From contig NZ_AUMO01000069.1 of assembly GCF_000430725.1 (NCBI RefSeq), positions 1-54,833 of the forward strand: a DNA stretch of 54,833 bases, written 5' to 3'. The position numbers and the translations under genes were made by a program. Each line of letters opens with the position of its first letter. Positions within the stretch are counted from its first letter, which is position 1. Shown here piece after piece: positions 33,062-42,003 of the stretch. Origin of the DNA: Azohydromonas australica DSM 1124. GTDB lineage: Bacteria > Pseudomonadota > Gammaproteobacteria > Burkholderiales > Burkholderiaceae_C. A model generated the notes under the pieces. The model made no database searches. It saw only the letters and a list, made by a program, of their open reading frames with translations, and was not told where the DNA came from.

Positions 33062-34215
33062 TGGCGGCGCAGTCCTTCGACGCCGGCGGTCCGCCGGCAC
33101 GGGTCGGCATACCGGATTCCCTATCGCGCCTCCAAGGCTGCCTGCTCGGCGGCGCGGTGGGCGACGCCCTGGGCGCGCCGGTGGAGTTCAAGAGCCGCGC
33201 GCAGATCCTGCGGCGCTTCGGGCCCGAGGGCGTGACGGGCATGGAGCCCGCCTTCGGCGGCATCGGGCGCATCACCGATGACACGCAGATGACGCTGTTC
33301 ACGGCCGAGGGCCTGCTGCGTGGCTGGGTGCGCGGCTGCTGCAAGGGCACCACGTCCTATGCGGGCGTGACGGCCCACGCCTACCTGCGCTGGCTGATTA
33401 CCCAGGGAGTGCGGCCGTCCTGCGCCGCTCTGTTCGAGGACCCGGACGCGGATGCCGGCTGGCTCCTGCAGCAGCCCGAGCTGCACGAGGCCCGTGCCCC
33501 GGGCCGTACCTGCCTGCTGGCGCTGCAGGCCATGACGCAGTTGGGCGAGCCCGCACGCAACGACAGCAAAGGTTGCGGCGGCGTGATGCGCGTGGCGCCC
33601 GTGGGCCTGTTCACTTGGTGCCAGGGGCGCGGCGGTGACGTGGAGGAAGCCTTTGAGCTGGGCGCCGAGCTGGCGGCGCTGACCCACGGCCATCCCAGCG
33701 GCTTGCTCCCCGCCGGCGTGCTGGCGGTGCTGGTGCAGGAGCTTGCCGACGGCCGCTCGCTGGGCGATGCACTGGACACGGCCCAGGCGTACCTGTGCAC
33801 CAAGCCCCGCCACCAGGAAACGTTGGAGGCCCTGGAGCAGGCACGGGCGCTGGCGGGCTCCTCGCTGGCGCCCGAGAAAGCGATTGGCCGCCTGGGCGAG
33901 GGCTGGGTGGCCGAGGAGGCGCTGGCCATCGCGGTGTACTGCGCCCTGGTGGCGCGCGACTTCCGCCGCGGCGTGCTGCTGGCCGTCAACCACGACGGCG
34001 ACTCCGACTCCACGGGGTCCATCACGGGCAACCTGCTGGGCACGCTGCTCGGCGTGCAAGCCATCCCGGCGCCATGGCTGCGCCCGCTGGAGCTGCGCGA
34101 GGTGATCGCCGAGATGGCGCAGGACCTGCACGACTTCCCGAACTGGAGCGTCGGCGAGCACTGCGCGGACAGCGAGTCCAGCCGCCGCCTCTGGCGCAAG
34201 TACCCCGGGTTCTGA
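33061..34215 (+). CDS. ADP-ribosylglycohydrolase family protein
   Basis: From ATG 33061 the product is 384 residues. It removes ADP-ribose from proteins or other targets if active. Motifs are GAVGDALGAPVEF (about 31-43), ITDDTQMTLFTAEGL (Asp73, Asp74 and Thr75 bind the two magnesium ions) and HDGDSDSTGSITGNLLG (about 312-327), all of the DraG/ARH fold. The ADP-ribose ligands look intact, so the enzyme should be active. Its start overlaps the stop of the PD-(D/E)XK-like gene. Two-component toxin pairs often match an ADP-ribosyltransferase with such a hydrolase, but no transferase is seen nearby. Confidence 0.88.
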   Translation: MAAQSFDAGGPPARVGIPDSLSRLQGCLLGGAVGDALGAPVEFKSRAQILRRFGPEGVTGMEPAFGGIGRITDDTQMTLFTAEGLLRGWVRGCCKGTTSYAGVTAHAYLRWLITQGVRPSCAALFEDPDADAGWLLQQPELHEARAPGRTCLLALQAMTQLGEPARNDSKGCGGVMRVAPVGLFTWCQGRGGDVEEAFELGAELAALTHGHPSGLLPAGVLAVLVQELADGRSLGDALDTAQAYLCTKPRHQETLEALEQARALAGSSLAPEKAIGRLGEGWVAEEALAIAVYCALVARDFRRGVLLAVNHDGDSDSTGSITGNLLGTLLGVQAIPAPWLRPLELREVIAEMAQDLHDFPNWSVGEHCADSESSRRLWRKYPGF

Positions 34216-34314
34216 TCCGGGCCACAACGACCGGCACGCACGCGCGCTGCAGGCCGCGGCTGCGGCCGCGCCGGCGTCGTGGCGCCCTACGCCAACCACA
34301 CCAAGGACCGACAC

Positions 34315-35571
34315 ATGCGCGTGTGCATTCACCGGGGAAGCCGCCAGATCGGGGGCAGCTGCGTCGAAGTCGAGCACGAGGGCCGGCGCCTGCTGCTGGA
34401 CTTGGGCCTGCCGCTCGACGCACCCGACAACACGCCCGCCCTGCTGCCCGCAGGACTGGCGCTGGCCGACGACCCGGCGCTGCTGGGCATCCTGATTTCG
34501 CACCCGCACCTGGACCACTACGGGCTGCTGGCCCACGTGCCGCCGACACTGCCGGTGGGCATGGGGGCGGCGGCGCGGCGCATCCTGCGCGCTGCTGCGC
34601 CCTTCCTGCCGGGCGAGCCGCCACTGCCGGCGCCGGGCTGGGATTACGAGTCGGGCCGCGCTTTCCAGATCGGACCCTTCACGGTCACGCCCTACCTGGT
34701 GGACCACTCGGCCTACGACGCCTACGCGCTGCTGATCGAGGCCGGCGGCGAGCGGCTGTTCTACAGCGGCGACTTCCGTGCGCACGGGCGCAAGGCCAAG
34801 CTGTTCGAGCGCATGGTGGCGCACCCGCCCAAGGGCATCGACGCGCTGCTGCTGGAAGGCTCGTCGCTGGGCCGCCTGGCCGACGACGCGCGCTTTCCGA
34901 GCGAGGAGGACATCGAGCAGGCTCTGGTGAAGGAGCTGCGCGCCACCCCTGGTCTGGCGCTGGTGCACACCTCGGCCCAGAACCTGGACCGTGTCGTGAC
35001 CATCTTCCGCGCCAGCCGGCGCACGGGACGGCGGCTCGTGATCGACCTGTACGCGGCCGCCATCCTGCAGGCTACCGGCAACCCGAACCTGCCGCAGTCG
35101 CACTGGAGCGACGTGGCGCTGTACGTCCCGCACTGGCAGCGGGTGAAGATCAAGAACGAAGGCTGGTTCGAGCAGCTCGCCGCCCATGCCAGCCACCGTA
35201 TCTACCCCGAAGACCTGGCGCAGCAGGCCGGGCGCACCACGCTGCTGTTCCGCCCGCTGCACCAGGGGGACCTGGACCGGGCGCAGTGCCTCACCGGCGC
35301 GCGCTACGTCTACTCGCAGTGGGAAGGCTACTGGGAAGGCGGCAGCTACGACGGCGTGCGCGAGTGGCTTGCGCGCCACGGCATCCCGAGGGTCGCGTTG
35401 CATACCTCCGGCCATGCCAGCCCCGTGGACCTGCGGCGCTTCGTGCAGGCGCTGGCGCCGGGAAAGGTAGTACCCATCCACAGCTTCCAGCCCGAGCGCT
35501 ACCCGCAGCTCTTCCCCCGGGTCGAGCCGCATGCCGACGGCCAGTGGTGGCCGGTGAAAGGCCCGGCCTGA
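34315..35571 (+). CDS. MBL-fold hydrolase of the beta-CASP / RNase J type
   Basis: From ATG 34315 the product is 418 residues. It has the HxHxDH zinc motif HPHLDH (63-68), FYSGDFRAHGRK and, near the C-terminus, HTSGHAS (about 363-369) followed by VVPIHSFQPERYPQLFP, which fits the beta-CASP region of RNases such as RNase J and CPSF-type enzymes. It should be a ribonuclease or other phosphodiesterase acting in the cytoplasm. An in-frame ATG at 34279 is less likely: the chosen start has AAGGAC seven bases upstream. It follows the ADP-ribosylglycohydrolase by 99 bp. Confidence 0.8.
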   Translation: MRVCIHRGSRQIGGSCVEVEHEGRRLLLDLGLPLDAPDNTPALLPAGLALADDPALLGILISHPHLDHYGLLAHVPPTLPVGMGAAARRILRAAAPFLPGEPPLPAPGWDYESGRAFQIGPFTVTPYLVDHSAYDAYALLIEAGGERLFYSGDFRAHGRKAKLFERMVAHPPKGIDALLLEGSSLGRLADDARFPSEEDIEQALVKELRATPGLALVHTSAQNLDRVVTIFRASRRTGRRLVIDLYAAAILQATGNPNLPQSHWSDVALYVPHWQRVKIKNEGWFEQLAAHASHRIYPEDLAQQAGRTTLLFRPLHQGDLDRAQCLTGARYVYSQWEGYWEGGSYDGVREWLARHGIPRVALHTSGHASPVDLRRFVQALAPGKVVPIHSFQPERYPQLFPRVEPHADGQWWPVKGPA

Positions 35572-35698
35572 GCATGGCGCTGGGTGCGCCCTGGACCTCG
35601 CAAGGCCCCTGCAGCGGGCCGTGGCGCAAGGTGTTGGTGCCCCCGCCCTGCACGACCCGTCCACTCATCTCCCCAACTTCCTTCCTCGGACCGACCAG

Positions 35699-36769
35699 AT
35701 GCCCTTGATCTCTACGCTCCCCGACGCTCCTCTGGACATCATCGGCGATGTCCACGGCGAGCACGCCGCGCTGGCCGCCTTGCTGCAGCGGCTGGGCTAC
35801 GACGAGCGAGGACGCCATCGGGCAGGCCGTCGCCTCGTGTTCGTGGGCGACCTCTGCGATCGCGGTCCGGACAGCCCGGGCGTGATCGATTTCGTGCGGC
35901 GTGTCGTCGAGGACGGTCACGGCTTTGCCGTCGTCGGCAACCATGAGCTCAACGTGCTGCGCGGCGAGCGCCGCGAGGGCAATAACTGGTTCTGGGGCGA
36001 AGGCTCCGAGCACGACCGCAAGTTCGGCGATGTCGCTGCGCTGCCGGCCCATCGCCGAGCCGAGGTGGCCGCCTTCCTGGGTGGGCTGCCCCTGGTGCTC
36101 GAACGCGAGGACCTGCGCGTGGTCCATGCCGCATGGCACGCGCCGGCCATCGAGCACCTGCGCAGTGCGCCGTCGGACGCGACGCTCGGCGCGCAGTTCG
36201 ACCACTGGGAACGCGTGTCCGATGCCGCCATCAACGACACGGCACTGCGCCGTCTCGTCCAGGAAGAGATGACCCGGTGGGGCACCCACCTGCACGATCC
36301 ACAGGCCGACATGCCGATGCTGCACGGCTGCGCCCGCAGCGACGCGGCGTGGCAGATGAGCAACCCGCTGCGGGCGCTGACCTCGGGCATCGAGCGGGTG
36401 GCGCAGCAGCCCTTCTTCAGCGGTGGCAAGTGGCGCTTCGTCGACCGCGTGCACTGGTGGGAGGAGTACACCGACACGGTACCGGTCGTCTTCGGACACT
36501 ACTGGCGCCGCCCTCACGGCTCGGCGATCAAGGCCGGTCCGGACCTGTTCGGCCCGATCGACGCCACGGCATGGCACGGGCCGCGCGGCAACGTGTTCTG
36601 CGTGGACTTCTCGGTCGGGGCGCGGTTCTTGGAGCGTCGGCCCGGCAACGAGCCCGGCCAGGCGACCAAGCTGGCGGCGATTCGCTGGCCGGAGCGCACC
36701 TTGGTCTTCGACACCGGCGAGGCGCTGGACGCGTCCGCCTCGATGCCAGCAACGCAAGGGCTGCAGTGA
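35699..36769 (+). CDS. PPP-type metallophosphatase
   Basis: From ATG 35699 the product is 356 residues. GDVHGEH (16-22), GDLCDRGPDS (50-59) and GNHEL (80-84) are the three metal-binding motifs of the calcineurin-like/PPP family, and all are present. Later VVHAAWHAP and VFGHYWR provide His residues. The reaction is phosphate ester hydrolysis on protein, nucleotide or RNA ends. Lying 127 bp downstream of an RNase J-like gene and of the ADP-ribosylglycohydrolase, it makes a set of three hydrolases. Confidence 0.85.
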   Translation: MPLISTLPDAPLDIIGDVHGEHAALAALLQRLGYDERGRHRAGRRLVFVGDLCDRGPDSPGVIDFVRRVVEDGHGFAVVGNHELNVLRGERREGNNWFWGEGSEHDRKFGDVAALPAHRRAEVAAFLGGLPLVLEREDLRVVHAAWHAPAIEHLRSAPSDATLGAQFDHWERVSDAAINDTALRRLVQEEMTRWGTHLHDPQADMPMLHGCARSDAAWQMSNPLRALTSGIERVAQQPFFSGGKWRFVDRVHWWEEYTDTVPVVFGHYWRRPHGSAIKAGPDLFGPIDATAWHGPRGNVFCVDFSVGARFLERRPGNEPGQATKLAAIRWPERTLVFDTGEALDASASMPATQGLQ

Positions 36770-36872
36770 CCTCCAGGCTTGATGCCAAGGACAGTACAGC
36801 GCGAACGCTCGTCATCACGCAGCTCAGCTGCCTGGCTATTCGCACAGCGGTTCACTTCACGGGAAAACCGAC

Positions 36873-37226
36873 ATGGACAACATCATCAAGAACTTCAACA
36901 AGTGGTTCCAGCACTGGAACATCCAACTGAGCCAGGACGCCGTGGAGCAGCGATCATCGGGCGTGATCAAGCAAGGCGGCTGGAACATACGATTCTGTTT
37001 CGGGCGTGACGAAAAGGGCGAGTTCCTGGACTACTACGCCACGCACCGCCTCACGGACGACTCGCATGTGCGTCTTCACGAGGACGGCACGCGAACCTCG
37101 TTGCCAGCCTATTGGGGCTGGTGCCGCACCAGCGACGACCCGATCGAGGCGCAGCGATTGAAGGAAGCGCAGGACCGCGAGAACCACGAAGTAACGCTGC
37201 TGCTCCAGGCCAAGGGCTTCTGCTGA
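36873..37226 (+). CDS. Hypothetical protein (117 aa)
   Basis: MDNIIKNFNKWFQHWNIQLS opens a soluble protein with a beta-rich core (WNIRFCFGRDEKGEFLDYYA, HVRLHEDG) and a helical C-terminus. No family recognised. ATG 36873 lies 103 bp after the phosphatase gene. Codon use is less GC-rich than in the upstream cassette. Confidence 0.55.
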   Translation: MDNIIKNFNKWFQHWNIQLSQDAVEQRSSGVIKQGGWNIRFCFGRDEKGEFLDYYATHRLTDDSHVRLHEDGTRTSLPAYWGWCRTSDDPIEAQRLKEAQDRENHEVTLLLQAKGFC

Positions 37227-37577
37227 AACAGGCCGCACCAGCAGCAGGCCTGATGGCGTGCTGCTGCATGGTCGTCACCACAGCGCCAGTTTGCGCTCGG
37301 ACATGGCAGTGCACACGCCGCGCCAGGAGCATGACGCGCTCCGGTATGGGGTTGTCAGACCGTTCGTGCAGACTGGTCCGCTTTGAGACCAAAAGGTCAA
37401 GTCCATCAACGACTTGATGATTCGCCCGAGCGTTGTCGAAAAACCATCGCAATCGAGTGCTCGCGACTGCAGAATTTGTTGCCAGCTACACCAATTGAAT
37501 TAAAGACCTGGCAATCACGGCTTCTGAGGCTTGAAGACGATGCACAAACCCCTCACGACAATGTCAGGCCTACGTAG
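37227..37577. other. Gap without a recognised gene
   Basis: The 350-bp stretch has a short plus-strand open frame (37383-37577) of no obvious family. Its AT content rises toward the membrane protein gene. No repeat or hairpin stands out. Confidence 0.4.
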
Positions 37578-37877
37578 ATGAATCTCTCGCTCTATGTCTG
37601 GCTGGCAGTCGTCGCAATCGTGCAGTTGATAGCTGCAGCCATTGAGTACAACGCAATCCGAAACCACGTGAACGGAGCCAACGGCCTTTTCCTCTTCACT
37701 GCAGGCGTGCTGAGCGTGGTCAGCCTTCCCGTCGGAGGAGTGATCATCTGGTTCTTGGAGGGCTGGCACTTTGCACTGGTCGGTGTCGCCCTCGTAGGCT
37801 GCAGCGCAGCGCTGCTGTTCTACGGCCTGCTCAAAGCACTCGACCGTCGCGCGCGTTCCGCGAAGCAGTCCGGGTGA
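37578..37877 (+). CDS. Small membrane protein (99 aa)
   Basis: Three hydrophobic segments (LYVWLAVVAIVQLIAAAIEY, FLFTAGVLSVVSLPVGGVII, FALVGVALVGCSAALLFYGL) separated by short loops. Inner membrane, function unknown. A start ATG at 37578 precedes the first segment directly. Confidence 0.6.
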   Translation: MNLSLYVWLAVVAIVQLIAAAIEYNAIRNHVNGANGLFLFTAGVLSVVSLPVGGVIIWFLEGWHFALVGVALVGCSAALLFYGLLKALDRRARSAKQSG

Positions 37878-38023
37878 CGCGCCCGTCTCGTTGATGGGGC
37901 TACAGGCTCGGTGCGATAACCGAGAGCCTTTGGGCCGCCATGGACAAGCTCAGGAGAGCCTTGTCGAAGCCCTGCAGCGGCAACCGAGCGCCTGCCCTTC
38001 GACAGGGCCTGTCCTGAGCTTGT

Positions 38024-38044
38024 CGAAGGGCTCAGGGCGAACGG
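38024..38044 (+). repeat. 21-bp repeat, REP-like, copy 1
   Basis: CGAAGGGCTCAGGGCGAACGG at 38024-38044 is identical to 40216-40236. Upstream, GCCCTTCGACAGG-GCCTGTCCTGAGC-TTGTCGAAGGGC (37993-38032) is an imperfect palindrome of the kind found as dispersed REP elements in betaproteobacteria and pseudomonads. Confidence 0.7.
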
Positions 38045-38171
38045 GGTTTGCTTCACCAGCGCGCGAACACGCCAACAAACGCACGCAAAAGCCAAGCCGC
38101 CGCGGTGGCGCGGATGAACAGCACAGGGGCGGCGTCGATAGTTCCGTGGTTCTTTGCTCCGTTGCGTCTGC

Positions 38172-40253
38172 ATGCTCCTGTCTCCCCATCACCGCGTCAC
38201 AGCGGGTCGCTCCTTGTCCACATGGCTTGCCCTGACCCTGCTGGGCGCGGTGCTGATCACGGCCCTCACGCTGAGCTTCGTGATCGGGCACTTTGCCCGA
38301 CGCCATGAGCTGAGCCAAGCCGGCGCCGAACTCATGCAGGTGGGCTGGCAGTTGCGCGACCAGCTCGACCGCGGCATGGCCGAGCGCCATGCGGAAGTCG
38401 TGGCGTTGGCCGACTCCGAGCTGCTGCGCTCGCTCGCCGACCCAAGCCTGATACGCGACGCGCTGCAGACCCTGCAGCGCAAGGTGCCGCTGTGCACCTG
38501 GATCGGCGTGGCTGACAGCAACGGGCGCGTGCTTGCCGCCACGGGGGGACTGCTCGAAGGCCAGAACGTGTCTTCGCGTCCCTGGTTCCAGGCTGGAGCA
38601 CGAGGCCCCTTCGCCGGCGACGTGCACAACGCGGTGCTGCTGGAGCGGCTGCTGCCGCCACAGGCAGAGCCCTGGCGCTTCGTCGATCTGGCTGCACCCG
38701 TGGTAGTAGGCGGCACGACACGCGCCGTGGTGGGTGCGCACCTGAGCTGGGAATGGGCACGCGACATCGAGGGCCAGTTGCTCGCCCCCGTGATGCGCGA
38801 CCAGGGTATCCAGACCTTCATCGTCCAGCGCGACGGCCAGGTACTGCTCGGGCCAGACGGCAGCGTGGGCAAGAAGCTCGATGCAGGAGTGCTCGCCGCG
38901 GCCACCGGCCTGGCCGGTGCCGTGACTGCGTGGCCGGGCGAAGGCGAGTACGTCACAGCGGTGGTGGACACCCAGGGGCGCAGCAGCTACCCCGGGCTGG
39001 GCTGGCGCGTGGTAGTGCGCCAGCCGCCCGTCGTGGCCCTGGACCGCTACGCCGCGCTGCACCAGCAGCTGGTGCTGGCCACGGTCGGCGTGATCCTGCT
39101 GATGGCCGCACTCTCGCCGCTGGCCGGGCGGCGGCTGGCGGCACCGTTGGCACAGATCACCAGCTGGCTGCGCGACCCTCAAGCTCCAACGTCGCTGTCG
39201 CTGCGCGGGCACAGCTACAAGGAGGCGCACTGGCTGCTGGCCGCCCTCATGGCTGCGCGCGCACGGCTGCGGACACACGCCCACGAACTTGAGCAGCTCA
39301 ACGCCGGCCTGGAGCAGCGGGTGAACGAGCGCACGCAGGAACTGCACCGCAGCCGGGAAGACCTGCAGACCGTGGCCGACAACCTGCCGGCGCTGGTGGC
39401 GCTTGTCGACCGCGAGCTGTGCTATCGCTTCGTCAACGAAGCCTACCGTCATTGGTGGGGCGTCAAGCCGGAAACCCTGCTGGGAAGCTCCATGCGTGAT
39501 CTGGTGGGGGAGCCGAACTTCGTACTGCTGCAGCCGTACGTGCAGCAGGTCCTCTCGGGCCGGCGAGTGACGTTCGAACAGGAGATGCCGCTGGCGGAGA
39601 AGGCAAGGTTCGTGGAGGTAACCTACGTGCCCAACCACGACGAGCAAGGAGGCGTCGACGGCTTCATGGTGCTGGTGTACGACGTCACCGAGCGAAAGAA
39701 GCTGGAGCTCCAGTTCGCGCACGCGGCCCACCACGATGCCCTCACGGGGATGCCCAACCGGCGGCGCCTGATGGAGCTGCTGACGCTATCGATGCTGCGC
39801 ACGCAGCGCCTGGGCTGTCCACTGGTGCTGCTGTTCCTGGACCTCGACGGCTTCAAGGCCGTCAACGACAACCATGGCCACGAAGCCGGCGACGCGCTGC
39901 TGCAAGTGGTGGCGCAGCGGCTGCGCCAGAGCGTGCGGCGCACGGACACCGTGGCCCGGCTGGCCGGCGACGAGTTCGTGGTGCTGCTCGAGTGCATGCC
40001 GGACGCGTCGCACAGGGCCGTGGTGGTGGACAAGATCCACGCCGCCCTGCGAGCGCCTGTGGTGCTACCCAGCGGGATACAGGCCAGCGTGGGTGCGAGC
40101 ATCGGTACTGCCGAGTACCGCGGCGAGCGCCACGTGAGCGCGGAGCAGCTGCTGGCGCAGGCCGACGCGGCCATGTACGAGGCCAAGCGGGCAGCGCGTG
40201 GATACGCTGAGGCAACGAAGGGCTCAGGGCGAACGGTCATCTTTCATTCGTAA
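38172..40253 (+). CDS. Diguanylate cyclase with sensor, PAS and GGDEF domains
   Basis: From ATG 38172 the product is 693 residues. An N-terminal transmembrane helix (about 15-38), a periplasmic CACHE-like sensor (about 45-290), a second helix (about 300-322), a HAMP-like linker, a PAS domain (about 395-515) and a C-terminal GGDEF domain. The active-site loop reads AGDEF in place of GGDEF, a common functional variant, with the RxxD inhibitory site (RRTD) just upstream. DALTGMPNRR and FLDLDGFKAVNDNHGHEAGD are present. The enzyme makes cyclic di-GMP in response to a periplasmic signal. The last 15 codons are built from the repeat at 40216-40236. Confidence 0.9.
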   Translation: MLLSPHHRVTAGRSLSTWLALTLLGAVLITALTLSFVIGHFARRHELSQAGAELMQVGWQLRDQLDRGMAERHAEVVALADSELLRSLADPSLIRDALQTLQRKVPLCTWIGVADSNGRVLAATGGLLEGQNVSSRPWFQAGARGPFAGDVHNAVLLERLLPPQAEPWRFVDLAAPVVVGGTTRAVVGAHLSWEWARDIEGQLLAPVMRDQGIQTFIVQRDGQVLLGPDGSVGKKLDAGVLAAATGLAGAVTAWPGEGEYVTAVVDTQGRSSYPGLGWRVVVRQPPVVALDRYAALHQQLVLATVGVILLMAALSPLAGRRLAAPLAQITSWLRDPQAPTSLSLRGHSYKEAHWLLAALMAARARLRTHAHELEQLNAGLEQRVNERTQELHRSREDLQTVADNLPALVALVDRELCYRFVNEAYRHWWGVKPETLLGSSMRDLVGEPNFVLLQPYVQQVLSGRRVTFEQEMPLAEKARFVEVTYVPNHDEQGGVDGFMVLVYDVTERKKLELQFAHAAHHDALTGMPNRRRLMELLTLSMLRTQRLGCPLVLLFLDLDGFKAVNDNHGHEAGDALLQVVAQRLRQSVRRTDTVARLAGDEFVVLLECMPDASHRAVVVDKIHAALRAPVVLPSGIQASVGASIGTAEYRGERHVSAEQLLAQADAAMYEAKRAARGYAEATKGSGRTVIFHS
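40216..40236 (+). repeat. 21-bp repeat, REP-like, copy 2
   Basis: This copy is identical to 38024-38044 and lies in the last codons of the GGDEF gene (ending TKGSGRTVIFHS). The two copies bracket almost exactly the diguanylate cyclase gene, 2.2 kb apart in direct orientation. Confidence 0.7.
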
Positions 40254-40307
40254 CTTGAGCCTGGAATCACACCAACGAGCCTCCGGAATTCCCGGCGCGG
40301 TCCAGTC

Positions 40308-40421
40308 ACGGGTTGGGGCACGCCCGAGGACAAGCGCAATGCCTACCAGGCTGGGTTCGATACCCATCTGACCAAACCCGCCGACCGGGCTGCGCTGGCC
40401 CGCCTGCTCAAGCCCGAATAG
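40308..40421 (+). pseudogene. Response-regulator receiver domain, C-terminal scrap
   Basis: The plus strand reads TGWGTPEDKRNAYQAGFDTH, LTKPADRAALARLLKPE and a TAG. These are the alpha4-beta5-alpha5 part of a REC domain with the conserved Lys-Pro (LTKP). The rest of the domain and its start are missing. It lies just behind the REP-like repeat and may be what is left of a hybrid kinase. Confidence 0.75.
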
Positions 40422-40722
40422 CCGCAGCCCTCGGCGCTGATCTGGCCTTGCTTCTCCGCCAGCACGTCCTGCGCGGCTAGGGTCAGGTTCGTGTTCTCGA
40501 TGGTCATTGGGGTGTTCATTGACGCAGATAAGCGTTCATAATCTTTAGCAGTGAAATTGTTGAGCAAGTGCGCCGTAGCGCAGCAGAGCACCGGTGAACT
40601 CGGGCGCGACAAGCACTTACAGCGCCCTGCCCTACCCGCCGCGACGAGGCGACGTCCTGCCCCGGCGCCCCAGCAGCAGGAGGGGGCCCACAGGTCCTGC
40701 TCCTTCCCCTTGTTGATCCGGC
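40422..40722. other. Gap between receiver scrap and RCC1 gene
   Basis: No supported gene. A minus-strand open frame (40343-40612) overlaps the receiver remnant; its upstream part is AT-richer (about 40490-40570) but has no recognised product. Confidence 0.35.
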
Positions 40723-42003
40723 CTACCTAAAGCGGAAGAGCGCGGTGTGCTCGATGCCATCGGCAAAGCGCAGCACCAGCCTGCGGCACTGGCCGCTCCA
40801 GGCCGAGGCGGTCTTCCAGACGTAGGTGTAGGTGCTGGTCGAGGCGTCAAAGCGCAAGCTGCTGGCGTCGACCTTCACGGTCCGTTCGATTTCGTCAGCG
40901 GGGGTGTTGGGAGAACACGCCACCGCGCGCGAAACCGGATAACCGCTGGCGAAGATGCCCAGACCCTTGTTGCCGCCCAGGCTGAACTTCACTGGTACGC
41001 CTGCGCCGGCCTTGAGCGTGTTGACCACGGGCAGCGCGTTCACCGGACCGAGGAAGCCGCCGAAGCGGTAGCTGCTCCTGAGCGCCACCGTGTGGTAGCC
41101 CCCGGCGTCGATGGCCATGATGTCGCGCAGCAGTTGGGGGACGCTCGTCTGGCCGTAGCCGCCTGAGCCCCAGCTGACCACCGTGCCGTCACGCTTGAGC
41201 GCCACCGTGTGGTAGTCCCCTGCCGCGATGGCACGGACACCGACCAGCCCGGCGGGGACGTCCGACTGTCCCGCCTGGTTGTCTCCCCAGGCGACCACCG
41301 TACCGTCACGCTTGAGCGCCACCGTGTTGTAGAGGCCCCCGTCGATGGCCACGACGTCGCGCAGCCCGGCCGGTACTTGCGTCTGGCCGAAGTAGTTATT
41401 GCCCCAGGCCACCACCGTGCCGTCGCGCTTGAGAGCTACCGTGTGTGTGCCTCCGGCAGCGACAGCCATGACGCCGCTGAGCCCGGCAGGAACGTCCGAC
41501 TGTCCGTAGCGATTGAAGCCCCACGCCACCACCGTGCCGTCGCGCTTGAGAGCGACCGTGTGTGCGCCTCCGACCGCGACAGCGATGACGTCGCTCAGCC
41601 CGGCAGGTGGGTCCGACTGTCCATAAACGTTGCCGCCCCAACCCACCACCGTGCCGTCGCGCTTGAGCGCCACCGTATGGGAGAGATTGGTGGCGACGGC
41701 CATGATGTCCGTCAGCCCGGGCGGTACGGTTTGGCCTGTGCCGTTGGGGCCCCAGGCGACCAGCGTGCCGTCTTGCTTGAGCGCCACCGTATGCTCGGTC
41801 CCGGCGGCGATGGCTGTCACGCCGCTCAATCCCACAGGCACAGCCGCCTGTCCGTAAGTATTGTCGCCCCACGCGACCACCGTGCCGGCTACAGCCGCAT
41901 GGGCAGGACCCGACATCGTGCCGATCAAGACCGCGATGATCCTCACCAGACTCAGCTCCAGGGGACGCCAGCAGGCCTGCGTGGATTCATGCGAGCCGTT
42001 CAT
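40723..42003 (-). CDS. Exported RCC1-repeat protein with PxKF domain
   Basis: From ATG 42003 (AAGGA eight bases upstream) the 426-residue product has a long signal peptide (ends GPAHA). Seven RCC1-type repeats of 40 residues follow, each like HTVALKRDGTVVAWGxNxYGQ (residues about 38-316), a beta-propeller blade per copy. After that comes a PxKF-type domain (GFLGPVNALPVVNTLKAGAG, VPVKFSLGGNKGLGIF, C-terminal RRLVLRFADG). Secreted or surface-associated. Function probably protein or ligand binding. The last repeat carries an insertion-free end. Confidence 0.85.
   Translation of the reverse strand: MNGSHESTQACWRPLELSLVRIIAVLIGTMSGPAHAAVAGTVVAWGDNTYGQAAVPVGLSGVTAIAAGTEHTVALKQDGTLVAWGPNGTGQTVPPGLTDIMAVATNLSHTVALKRDGTVVGWGGNVYGQSDPPAGLSDVIAVAVGGAHTVALKRDGTVVAWGFNRYGQSDVPAGLSGVMAVAAGGTHTVALKRDGTVVAWGNNYFGQTQVPAGLRDVVAIDGGLYNTVALKRDGTVVAWGDNQAGQSDVPAGLVGVRAIAAGDYHTVALKRDGTVVSWGSGGYGQTSVPQLLRDIMAIDAGGYHTVALRSSYRFGGFLGPVNALPVVNTLKAGAGVPVKFSLGGNKGLGIFASGYPVSRAVACSPNTPADEIERTVKVDASSLRFDASTSTYTYVWKTASAWSGQCRRLVLRFADGIEHTALFRFR
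41050..41870 (-). repeat. About 120-bp tandem DNA repeats encoding RCC1 blades
   Basis: The string GCCACCGTG... CCGTCGCGCTTGAGAGC recurs with a 120-bp period at about 41187, 41307, 41417, 41537, 41657 and 41767. Each unit codes for 40 residues. Near-identity between adjacent units suggests recent amplification or gene conversion and makes the array prone to changes in copy number. Confidence 0.7.

Noticed and set aside
33121..35664. 847-codon minus-strand open frame
   Set aside because: It lies opposite the ADP-ribosylglycohydrolase and MBL genes, and its predicted text is low-complexity His/Arg/Gln with no motifs; a GC-rich antisense shadow.
37227..37577. Integron attC site or IS end in the gap
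   Set aside because: No GTTRRRY core pair or terminal inverted repeat could be found.
37950..39734. 594-codon minus-strand open frame
   Set aside because: Antisense to the sensor-PAS-GGDEF gene; no motif.
39961..39975. AGDEF in place of GGDEF as a sign of an inactive cyclase
   Set aside because: The AGDEF variant is known to be compatible with activity, and RxxD plus other GGDEF landmarks are intact.
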